Source: Oligoflexia bacterium | Lineage (GTDB): Bacteria > Bdellovibrionota > UBA1018 > CAIPTA01 > JAALKR01 | Direction of reading: 5' to 3' | Length of the DNA: 45,032 bases | NCBI GenBank assembly: GCA_011087955.1 | Contig: JAALKR010000002.1 | Coordinates: forward strand, 1 to 45,032 | Shown here: piece by piece, positions 36,368 to 44,276 of the stretch | Layout of the letters: each line of letters begins with the position of its first letter | Position numbering within the stretch: the stretch's first letter is position 1 | Program-made: the position numbers and the translations under genes | The notes under the pieces: generated by a model | Database searches by the model: none | What the model was told of the DNA's origin: nothing | The model's input: the letters and a program-made list of their open reading frames with translations, nothing else

Positions 36368-38821
36368 CTACCTCAGCTTACTTTTTAGATCGCGATAATT
36401 GATATCGATCTCAGCAGCTTTCTTATAGTATCGAACTGACCGCTTTTTTTGGTTCATAGCCTCATATGCTTTACCCAACAAATAGTATGCCGATAAATTT
36501 TCAGAGTCCTCTCTTTCCGTTGACTTGCAAATTTTATGCAGTAATGTCACAGCTCGAACGTAGTTACCCCTTTGAGCCATACTCTCAGCTGCTAGATAAA
36601 GAGCATCTAGATTAGGGGTGCCAGACGTATCGAAAGTGTTCTCAAAAATGTGTTCTGCTTCCTCAAACAACCTCATTTCAAAGAATGCAACACCTAAATC
36701 CATTCTTACTTCTGGAGTAGCATCATCTAGTTCCTGATTAATTTGAGCACGCATATGAATCAATGAATTTTTAAAATCCGCCCCGAGGGTTTCTTCCTCA
36801 TTTTCAAGATTCAATTCGAAGTCAGCATCTAACCTATCAATTATGGCCTTGACCGTTTCCCCAGAAGGTGTGGGCAGATCATAAGGAGGCATCAGATTAT
36901 CGGCACTGAAGTGAGCGTACATTGAGTCTGGAAATTCTTTTTTACGAATTTCTCGCAAAAGTTCTTTTATTTTTTCTTCATCTGCCCCAGCCTTTAGTGA
37001 TTCTCTACAGGCTTTTCGAGCTATATAGTATTTCTTTTGTTTTAAGTATTTTTTAGCGAGATTTAAGTACTCAACATGCCCAGGGATAGAGATCTTTTCT
37101 ACATCTAGAAGAAAACGATTTGTTTGATCTTCAATAAACGCTGCTGACTTCTTTGGCCTATCCTTAAAGAGCATATCTGGAGAGGCGCTCTCTGACTGCT
37201 CTCCCTCTACCTGAGGAGGGGCAATAACCTCTTTTACTTTCTCTTCAGGAGTCACTGTGGTCTTCTCTAGCACTTCCAGCTGCTTTTTAGCTAAGATCTG
37301 ATCTAGTCGCGGATCTACTACTGGCGGGGTCGAAGTCGAGGGAGCCTGTGGCAAAGGCGGAGATGAGTCAACCGGAGCTTTAGGCTTCGGAGGTGGTGGA
37401 GGTGGCGTGGCCGAAGCCTCGGGCTCAGAAATCACTTCAGAAGTTTCAAAAATATCCTCTTCTGGCTTTGCTTTCTTGCCAAAAAAATTATTGAATAGCT
37501 TTAGCTTAGGTCGAGAGCGTATTATGTCGGCCTCTGGATCGCTCGGAGACTCTGGTCCAGGCTCTTCTTCCGAGGAGCTCTCTATAAACCCAGAAATATC
37601 TAATTTTGGTGATTTGGCAGCTAGTAAATCAGATGAGCGCTCTTGTCCCTTTGCCGCATCCTCTACTACAGTTTCGTCATCGCCATCAGCATCTTGGGAA
37701 TCTTCTTCCAGACTATCAGTGGATATAAAACTTGTAAACTCAACTCCTCCACTCAAATCGATTTCATTCAATTGGATCATCGACGTAGTATAGAACTCTT
37801 TTGGTGCTGGCTCCTCCTCTATAAGTTCTGCATCCTCCTCTAAAGGAATTCCACGAATCATTTTAAGAAAATCGTCGGGCGATAGACCTGAATTACCATC
37901 TGTAATAGTGTCTTCGTCGGCGGGCTTCCATCCATTCGATTCTTCAAACGCTACAGCCTGGTCATTGAGTAATTTAATTTCTGTGCGTTGGTCTCTTGAC
38001 ATATTCTCTTTCGCATAAAAATATACGAACTGAGCTTCTTGCAATTTCTCCATGTCAATTAAGATTCGGACATACAAGAACATAGACAGTATAAAGTTAG
38101 GGTCAATCCTCAGCGATTCCTTTATGTATTCAAGCGCTTTCAGCTGATCTTGTTGCTTGTAATAAGTCCACGCCAATGCATACGAAATAAATGGATTTGT
38201 CGGATACCATAGCAAAAGCTCTTTAAGCTTCCAAACTATGCCATCACTCAACTCAGTTGAATCTTTATCGGTTGAGTCGTCGTCCTCCATCATTCCTGGT
38301 GGAGCACAAATAACAACAATAGCTGAAATAACTTGATCGTCATCTGGACGTAGCTGTAAAAGTTCAATCCATTTGATTTTAGGCTCTTCTTCATTTGGGC
38401 TATATCTTACTAAACTAGCGCAAGCTTCTATTGCGTCCAAATATCGTTTCCGCGGAAGGCAGAAATCTAATAGGTGGTTAATATATTGCTTGGCTGCAGA
38501 GAGCTTCCCAAGCTGCTCATTCTCTTTCGCTAGGGCAAGTAGAACTCGCGGATCTCTTGGATTAAGATTTAAAGCTTGTTTAAGTAGTGCAATAGCTTTT
38601 CTTGATTTACCAGCCTCACTTGCACGTTTTGCAGTCTGACAATACAGTCCAACAGACTTGGATTTTTCACCAAGATCTATATAAATAAGAGCTAACTTAC
38701 TGGCTACGATTTCATTGCTGGAATCAGCCTGCAAGGTCTCTTCTAACTCATCCGCTGCCTCCTGCAACTTCCCCCTTTGCAGCAACCTTTCAGCCTGCGC
38801 CAGAGCCTTTTGAGCACTCAT
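36368..38821 (-). CDS. Large TPR protein with acidic and proline-rich linker
   Basis: An 817-residue protein, no signal peptide, start ATG 38821. TPR units occupy about 1-290 (KALAQAERLLQRGKLQEAAD, SKLALIYIDLGEKSKSVGLY, ALNLNPRDPRVLLALAKENE and others). A long acidic, low-complexity region follows (about 290-440), then a Pro/Ala-rich stretch (PPPPPPKPKAP near 475). A C-terminal TPR array covers about 570-817 (YLNLAKKYLKQKKYYIARKA; MDLGVAFFEMRLFEEAEHIF; AYYLLGKAYEAMNQKKRSVR). It is probably cytoplasmic and scaffolding. I do not recognise a named family. It lies 35 bp after accC and 7 bp before tamB. Confidence 0.7.
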   Translation of the reverse strand: MSAQKALAQAERLLQRGKLQEAADELEETLQADSSNEIVASKLALIYIDLGEKSKSVGLYCQTAKRASEAGKSRKAIALLKQALNLNPRDPRVLLALAKENEQLGKLSAAKQYINHLLDFCLPRKRYLDAIEACASLVRYSPNEEEPKIKWIELLQLRPDDDQVISAIVVICAPPGMMEDDDSTDKDSTELSDGIVWKLKELLLWYPTNPFISYALAWTYYKQQDQLKALEYIKESLRIDPNFILSMFLYVRILIDMEKLQEAQFVYFYAKENMSRDQRTEIKLLNDQAVAFEESNGWKPADEDTITDGNSGLSPDDFLKMIRGIPLEEDAELIEEEPAPKEFYTTSMIQLNEIDLSGGVEFTSFISTDSLEEDSQDADGDDETVVEDAAKGQERSSDLLAAKSPKLDISGFIESSSEEEPGPESPSDPEADIIRSRPKLKLFNNFFGKKAKPEEDIFETSEVISEPEASATPPPPPPKPKAPVDSSPPLPQAPSTSTPPVVDPRLDQILAKKQLEVLEKTTVTPEEKVKEVIAPPQVEGEQSESASPDMLFKDRPKKSAAFIEDQTNRFLLDVEKISIPGHVEYLNLAKKYLKQKKYYIARKACRESLKAGADEEKIKELLREIRKKEFPDSMYAHFSADNLMPPYDLPTPSGETVKAIIDRLDADFELNLENEEETLGADFKNSLIHMRAQINQELDDATPEVRMDLGVAFFEMRLFEEAEHIFENTFDTSGTPNLDALYLAAESMAQRGNYVRAVTLLHKICKSTEREDSENLSAYYLLGKAYEAMNQKKRSVRYYKKAAEIDINYRDLKSKLR

Positions 38822-38856
38822 GGGTCTCCTACCCTCTATGTTGTTCTATATATATT

Positions 38857-40215
38857 TTAGATCCCTTGCGCCATAAATTCCTCTAAAAATCTAGTGTCAT
38901 AGTTATTATTCTTGAATGCACCGCTCTGGAGAATTCTCTGCTGAAACTCCTTGTTTGTTTTAATCCCCTCGATTTTCAATTCATCGAGAGCACGAAGCAT
39001 TTTACGTGTAGCCAGGTCACGATTAGCTTCGTGAGTTATCAACTTACCAATCATGGAATCATAAAATGGCGGAACCGTATAGTTGTTGTAAAGAAATGAG
39101 TCCCAGCGCACGCCAATACCACCTGGAACGTGCAGTTCAGTCACTGTTCCTGGACATGGTCGGAATGTTTCAGAATCTTCCGCATTAATTCTACACTCTA
39201 TTGAATGCCCTTTAACTACCACATCCTCTTGCTCAAAACCTAAGGCTTTACCTGAAGCAATGCTAAGTTGCAATTTCACAAGATCAACACCCGTAACCAT
39301 TTCCGTTACCGGATGCTCTACTTGAATTCTTGTATTCATCTCCAGGAAGTAAAAGCTCTTATGGTCTGTATCTAGTAGAAATTCAACTGTACCAACGTTC
39401 TGATAACCAACTTCTTTAGATAAACGAACCGCAGACGCTCCCATCGCGCGACGAGTCTCCTCCGAAATTACTGGGCAAGGCGCTTCCTCGACAACTTTTT
39501 GGTGGCGACGCTGCATAGAACAATCACGATCGCCTAAATAAACAGCATTTCCAAATTGGTCTGCTGCCACTTGAATTTCTACATGTCGTGGGTTTTCGCA
39601 AAAACGTTCCAAAAAAAGGTCGCCATTTCCAAATGCTGCCTTTGCTTCAGCAGCCGTCTTTTCAAACAATCTATCTAAGTCTTCGGCTTTATGTACAATT
39701 GTAATGCCGCGACCACCACCTCCAGCACTCGCTTTTAGCATTACTGGAAATCCAATTCGATCTGCTTCATCCCGAGCATGCTGAGCATTCTTAACAACAC
39801 CCTCGGTTCCAGGGAGTAGCGGGACGTCTGCCCTTTTCGCCACATCTCTAGCTTGAACTTTTTCACCAAGCAAAGAAATACTCTCCGGACGTGGACCAAT
39901 AAATGTTATATTGCAAGCATGACAAACTCGCGCGAACTCCGCATTTTCCGACAAAAACCCATAGCCCGGGTGAATTGCGTCCGCGTCTGTAACTTCAGCC
40001 GCTGCAATTACAAAAGGGATATTTAAATAGGAATTTTTTGAAGCCGCTGGCCCGATGCAAACTGCTTCATCCGCAAGCTTCACATGAAGTGAGCTCTCAT
40101 CGGCTTCGGAATAAACTGCAACTGTTTCCAAACCCAAATCTTTACATGCACGAATAACTCGTAATGCTATCTCCCCTCGATTTGCCACGAGGACCTTCTT
40201 GATAGTGCCTAACAC
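38857..40215 (-). CDS. accC: Biotin carboxylase subunit of acetyl-CoA carboxylase
   Basis: An ATP-grasp enzyme that carboxylates the biotin of AccB, the first half of malonyl-CoA formation. Its 452 residues are full length. Motifs: VANRGEIALRVIRACKDLG, HPGYGFLSENAEFARVC, MLKASAGGGGRGI (ATP-binding loop), RDCSMQRRHQKVVEEAP, and FLEMNTRIQVEHPVTEMVTG (catalytic Glu/Arg region). It begins 12 bp after accB. accA/accD are not in the window. Confidence 0.97.
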   Translation of the reverse strand: MLGTIKKVLVANRGEIALRVIRACKDLGLETVAVYSEADESSLHVKLADEAVCIGPAASKNSYLNIPFVIAAAEVTDADAIHPGYGFLSENAEFARVCHACNITFIGPRPESISLLGEKVQARDVAKRADVPLLPGTEGVVKNAQHARDEADRIGFPVMLKASAGGGGRGITIVHKAEDLDRLFEKTAAEAKAAFGNGDLFLERFCENPRHVEIQVAADQFGNAVYLGDRDCSMQRRHQKVVEEAPCPVISEETRRAMGASAVRLSKEVGYQNVGTVEFLLDTDHKSFYFLEMNTRIQVEHPVTEMVTGVDLVKLQLSIASGKALGFEQEDVVVKGHSIECRINAEDSETFRPCPGTVTELHVPGGIGVRWDSFLYNNYTVPPFYDSMIGKLITHEANRDLATRKMLRALDELKIEGIKTNKEFQQRILQSGAFKNNNYDTRFLEEFMAQGI

Positions 40216-40227
40216 TACAGTTCTCCT

Positions 40228-40689
40228 TTATGATGGGTCGACGAAAAAAATTGGTTGACCAAACTGAACAGCTTGTCCATCCTTAACGAGGATGTCTGTA
40301 ACTTTCCCAGAGAACTCTGCTTCAATTTCATTCATGATCTTCATGGCCTCAATGATACAAAGCACGTCACCCTTATTTACCGCCTGACCAACTTGCACAT
40401 ATTTTTTTGAGCCTGGCGCAGGCGATTCATAGAAAGTCCCCACGAAAGGACTACTCACTTCTTTTCCACCTCCGTTTCTGTTTCCATTTAATGGCGCCGC
40501 GACTGGTGGCGGAGCTGGCGCGGGTACTGACGCCAAAGCTGGGGTGGAAGCTGACGCTGAAACTGCAACTGCTCCCAAGGGGGTTTTCTTCAGTCGTACA
40601 CGCTCTTTGTTTTTTTCCCACTCGAGTTCATCGACCTGAGAAGCTTCTAGAAGTTTTACCAATTTTTCAATATCTTTATAAAGCATCAT
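40228..40689 (-). CDS. accB: Biotin carboxyl carrier protein of acetyl-CoA carboxylase
   Basis: A 153-residue BCCP. The N-terminal dimerisation segment (MLYKDIEKLVKLLEASQV) is followed by an Ala/Pro-rich flexible linker (about 40-75). The C-terminal biotinyl domain has SPFVGTFYESPAPGSKKYVQ, the biotinylated Lys in IIEAMKIMNEIEAEFSG, and a thumb-like loop. It starts immediately after the efp stop (no intergenic base), so the two are translationally linked. Confidence 0.97.
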   Translation of the reverse strand: MMLYKDIEKLVKLLEASQVDELEWEKNKERVRLKKTPLGAVAVSASASTPALASVPAPAPPPVAAPLNGNRNGGGKEVSSPFVGTFYESPAPGSKKYVQVGQAVNKGDVLCIIEAMKIMNEIEAEFSGKVTDILVKDGQAVQFGQPIFFVDPS

Positions 40690-41250
40690 TTAATCCGCCT
40701 TCTCCACATATGTGTTATCCCGCGTATCAACCTTAATCTTGTCTCCTTCGGACAAGTGGAACGGCACTTGTACTACCGCGCCAGTTTCTAGTTTCGCCGG
40801 CTTCGATCCACCACTTACAGTGTCACCACGAACTCCCGGCTCGGTCTCAAGAATTTCTAAAACTACAAAATTTGGTACATCAACCGAGATCGCATTACCG
40901 TTATAAAACATCACACTTAACGTAATACCTTCTTGCATATAGCTCTTATTGTCGCCTATTTGCTCGACCGTAAGACTAATTTGGTCATAAGTCTTCATAT
41001 CCATGACTTGGTAGCCTTCAGCATCAGAATACATAAATTGCATTTTTTGCTCTATTAGATCTGGAACCTGAACTTTTTCATTACTTTTGAACGTTCTCTC
41101 AACGGTATTTTGTGTGAGCAAGTTCTTCATTTTGGTCCGAACAAAAGCGGAGCCCTTGCCGGGACTCACAAATTGAGCATCAACAATTATATAGGGCTGC
41201 CCATCAACTTCGACCTTTAGTCCTTTACGGAATTGAGTTGTGTCGTACAT
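40690..41250 (-). CDS. efp: Elongation factor P
   Basis: EF-P rescues ribosomes stalled at polyproline stretches. Its 186 residues form three beta-barrel domains. The tip loop reads VSPGKGSAFVRTKMKN with Lys32 at the modification position, the lysine type (beta-lysyl or 5-aminopentanol) rather than the rhamnosylated Arg type. KFNSNEKV-style text (RTFKSNEKVQVPDL) and the C-terminal VRGDTVSGGSKPAKLETGA are typical. The polyproline-containing TPR protein (36368-38821) in the same gene run is a possible client. The modifying enzyme is not in the window. Confidence 0.96.
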   Translation of the reverse strand: MYDTTQFRKGLKVEVDGQPYIIVDAQFVSPGKGSAFVRTKMKNLLTQNTVERTFKSNEKVQVPDLIEQKMQFMYSDAEGYQVMDMKTYDQISLTVEQIGDNKSYMQEGITLSVMFYNGNAISVDVPNFVVLEILETEPGVRGDTVSGGSKPAKLETGAVVQVPFHLSEGDKIKVDTRDNTYVEKAD

Positions 41251-41261
41251 TTAAACCTCAA

Positions 41262-42209
41262 CTAAACGGATAACTTCAACGATTGTCGATAGTTCCGCAC
41301 ATTTCTCAAAAGGCGTTCAAGTACTTGCGCACGTACTAAATTTTTTTGCCGCACCTCAGGGCTGTTTGACACAGAATCACCCGAGTCAAATTGAGACGCA
41401 AGTTGCTCTCTTGCCCACTCATTGTTCGGCTCCCTTTTTAAAATAATTTCAAGCACTTGTTTAGCCTTTTCTTTCAATCCTTGCCGTAAATATAATTCAG
41501 CCACAGTCCGCGTTGCAAACTCAGGATCAGCTAGTGCAGGCGCGACTTCCTCTTCCGGCTCTTCTGTGGCCACGTCTAAAAAGTCACCAGATTCTAAAGA
41601 CTTAACTTTGGCCTTTGCTACCGCATTGGATTCCCGGATCGTTTCCGTCCATAAATCCCCTAAGTCGGAAACTTCAAATTCAGCCACTTCCCCGACAGAA
41701 CCCTCCTGCCAGCCCAGAGCCGGGGCGCGGTCGGTTGAGGCCGGCGCATTAGGAGTAGGGTACTTATCCGCGGGGCTACCCAAATTTTCCAACTCTTCCA
41801 GGGACTTAGCAGCCTCAAGGTCATTTGGAACCATTTCCACAACTCTCGACAATGACGCCATAGCTATCGATCTCTGACCAAGACGCATATAGACATCCGC
41901 CCGCAGCCTTTCAGCCCGAAAGTTTTGTGCATTATCTCGAAGCAATTTTTCCAAAATCCGCAAACAATCGGCGTAGCGACGTTTATCAAAGTGGCATTTC
42001 GCCAAGACCAACAAGGCTGATGAAAATCCAGGGTGATACTCTAAACCCTCATCAATAATCTCCATCGCTTGAACAACCAAGCCTTGCTTACGATATTCAT
42101 CGGCGAGCTTGGCAAAAATTCGTGATCGAGGATCTTCCTGATATTCTGTAAGCATGGAAATTAGAGTCGAATTACTCGAAAGTCCTATTTTATAGGGTTC
42201 CTTCTCCAT
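41262..42209 (-). CDS. TPR-repeat protein of the pilus/efp gene run
   Basis: A 315-residue soluble protein without a signal peptide, start ATG 42209. N-terminal TPRs cover about 25-145 (RIFAKLADEYRKQGLVVQAM, ALLVLAKCHFDKRRYADCLR, RADVYMRLGQRSIAMASLSR). After an acidic linker (about 150-220) a final TPR follows (TVAELYLRQGLKEKAKQVLE). It lies 30 bp after pilQ and 11 bp before efp. Similar small TPR proteins accompany pilus operons, but I cannot name its partner. Confidence 0.75.
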   Translation of the reverse strand: MEKEPYKIGLSSNSTLISMLTEYQEDPRSRIFAKLADEYRKQGLVVQAMEIIDEGLEYHPGFSSALLVLAKCHFDKRRYADCLRILEKLLRDNAQNFRAERLRADVYMRLGQRSIAMASLSRVVEMVPNDLEAAKSLEELENLGSPADKYPTPNAPASTDRAPALGWQEGSVGEVAEFEVSDLGDLWTETIRESNAVAKAKVKSLESGDFLDVATEEPEEEVAPALADPEFATRTVAELYLRQGLKEKAKQVLEIILKREPNNEWAREQLASQFDSGDSVSNSPEVRQKNLVRAQVLERLLRNVRNYRQSLKLSV

Positions 42210-42239
42210 AGCCCTTTATACCTGTTACAAGCCCATGTT

Positions 42240-44225
42240 TCAAAGGTTTACGCCCTCATTATCGAGGCTTTCATCGTTAAAGCCCTCATCCTGCTCCGTA
42301 ATGCTTGTCTCAATTACTCGAGGGGAAATGAACATAAGCAGTTCTTTCCGACTCACGTTATCGCTGTCTGCTCGGAAAAGCGGTCCTAAAAATGGGAGAT
42401 CTTTAAGTATGGGAACCCCTTCACTCGTCTCACTTTTGTTGTACGTGTAAACGCCCCCAAGCACCAGCGTGGATCCACTCTCTACCAACACCTGTGTGGT
42501 GATACTTTGAGTACTAATGTCTCGCAATGCACCGACTCCGACTGGAGAGTCTTGAGTTAAATTAACATCCATAAGAACAAAACCTGAGTTTGTTACCTGT
42601 GGAGTTACATCCAGATTTAACACTGCATCAATGAACTCTGTAGTTACATTTGTTCCACCGCCCGCATTATCTGCTGTCTGCACTGCGATCTTCGTACCAT
42701 CTACAATCTGAGCACTTTGCTTATTCCTTACAATCAATCTCGGTGATGCTATTGTTTTTGAGAGACCTTCGGTCTCAGACACACTAAGCGCTAGATCCAA
42801 GAGGTCTGCTGTGCCGCCTCCAAGCCTGAATGATAAGGTGCCGCCAGGACTTGGGGCTGCGATGGTGAAGGCTCCTGGAGGAGTCGCAGTAGCAGTAAAT
42901 CCATTAAAGCCAACTCCTCCAGCACTCGGCTCATGTACGCTTTCACTTTGAAAAAGCCCTCCCCACGTAACCCCTAAAGTTCTAGCAAAGTTCTCTGACG
43001 CATTAAGAATTTTTGCTTCGATCAGAATTTGTGGAGTAGGAATATCCAATTCTTTTACAAGCTCACGAATCCGCTCTACTTGCTTCTCGGTGTGCGTGAT
43101 TAGTAAGGAGTTTGTTCTTTCCTCGATCTCAATACGACCTCGAGCAAAGACTTGTAACGCATCTTCTGGATTTTCTAAACCACTTGCTCTTCTAGAAGTC
43201 CCCGACAAAATTTCCTCCGCTGCTTCCTCATCGCTCGCTGCTGTTCCTGCAGTACCTGTGGCTCCGACAAGGAGGCGAGATATTGAGTTTGCAATTTCAC
43301 TTGCATCTGCATAGTTGACTGGGATAATGGCCATTACTACAGGCTCCGTCTTTTGCTCAGAAAGTTTTAATGCAAGTTCTGCCTCTTGTTCACCTGTATA
43401 TTTTCCGATTGTTGTAATTCGGACAACGTTACCCACAGCAGTCGCCTTTAGGCTCCGCATACCGAGAACAATATCCAACAATTGATCCCATGGCACATTT
43501 TGCAATGACAGATCCATAGTGCCCACTACCTCACCATCGGTAATTAAGTTTAGATTTGAGGCTGCACCAACTAGCCTAAACACATCGTGAACAGATACCC
43601 CACTCGCTTCGATAGAAACCTTCGTTCCCTTGTAGATACGCTCGTCTTTAGGGGTACTTAATGTTTCAATTAGTTCTTTTGATGCTCTTGTTGCTTCGTC
43701 TTCCTCTCGAACAATTTGAGCCGATCTGGTCTTGATTAAATCCTTCTGCATAGCGCGCCTTCGTGCCGCTCGATTTTGCCAAGACTTAACTCCTCTCACA
43801 GGAGCCTTTTTCCTTTGAGTTAAAAGTACGAAACGCATCTCCCGATTGAGGTCCTCGCGCTCGATCTTAACGGGCTCACGGAATTGTAATACTACTTTTG
43901 CTCCCGGAACTTTCCCGCTCATGTTATAGGGAACGATCTGCAGGAGTGGACCAGGAACGGAAGAGGTGTCTATTTTTCTAGTCAACGCCGCTGGAAAGCT
44001 ACCACCAGTAAATTCCAGCACATGCATTTTCCCGCCCTCCATCTCACGGGTAACAACTTTTGGATTAAATCTACCGTAGTAAACTGAAACAGCAGGACTC
44101 TCAACACCGGGTATATATCGAATATCATCAAAAAGAGGGATTTTCTTATTCGCAGCAATTGCGCTTCCCAAAAACAACAAAGGAAGCAAAACAAACATCC
44201 ATGTAAAAAAATTCGGGGATCTCAT
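42240..44225 (-). CDS. pilQ: Type IV pilus secretin PilQ
   Basis: Outer-membrane secretin through which the type IV pilus (or a related secretion fibre) passes. I place the start at ATG 44225 (MRSPNFFTWMFVLLP), where an AGGAG lies about 9 bp upstream and a clean signal peptide follows. An in-frame ATG at 44270 is also possible. The 661 residues contain an AMIN domain (about 25-130, YIPGVESPAVSVYYGRFNP), a short STN/N0 region (VHDVFRLVGAASNLNLI), N1 (VNYADASEIANSISRLL), N-domain text ERIRELVKELDIPTPQIL, and the secretin core with TLVLGGVYTYNKSETSEGVP, LKDLPFLGPLFRADS and LLMFISPRVIE. pilP is directly upstream. Confidence 0.95.
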   Translation of the reverse strand: MRSPNFFTWMFVLLPLLFLGSAIAANKKIPLFDDIRYIPGVESPAVSVYYGRFNPKVVTREMEGGKMHVLEFTGGSFPAALTRKIDTSSVPGPLLQIVPYNMSGKVPGAKVVLQFREPVKIEREDLNREMRFVLLTQRKKAPVRGVKSWQNRAARRRAMQKDLIKTRSAQIVREEDEATRASKELIETLSTPKDERIYKGTKVSIEASGVSVHDVFRLVGAASNLNLITDGEVVGTMDLSLQNVPWDQLLDIVLGMRSLKATAVGNVVRITTIGKYTGEQEAELALKLSEQKTEPVVMAIIPVNYADASEIANSISRLLVGATGTAGTAASDEEAAEEILSGTSRRASGLENPEDALQVFARGRIEIEERTNSLLITHTEKQVERIRELVKELDIPTPQILIEAKILNASENFARTLGVTWGGLFQSESVHEPSAGGVGFNGFTATATPPGAFTIAAPSPGGTLSFRLGGGTADLLDLALSVSETEGLSKTIASPRLIVRNKQSAQIVDGTKIAVQTADNAGGGTNVTTEFIDAVLNLDVTPQVTNSGFVLMDVNLTQDSPVGVGALRDISTQSITTQVLVESGSTLVLGGVYTYNKSETSEGVPILKDLPFLGPLFRADSDNVSRKELLMFISPRVIETSITEQDEGFNDESLDNEGVNL

Positions 44226-44276
44226 ATCCACACTCTCCTGTTCCTTACGATTAGCCATTTTCACCGGCATGACTAC

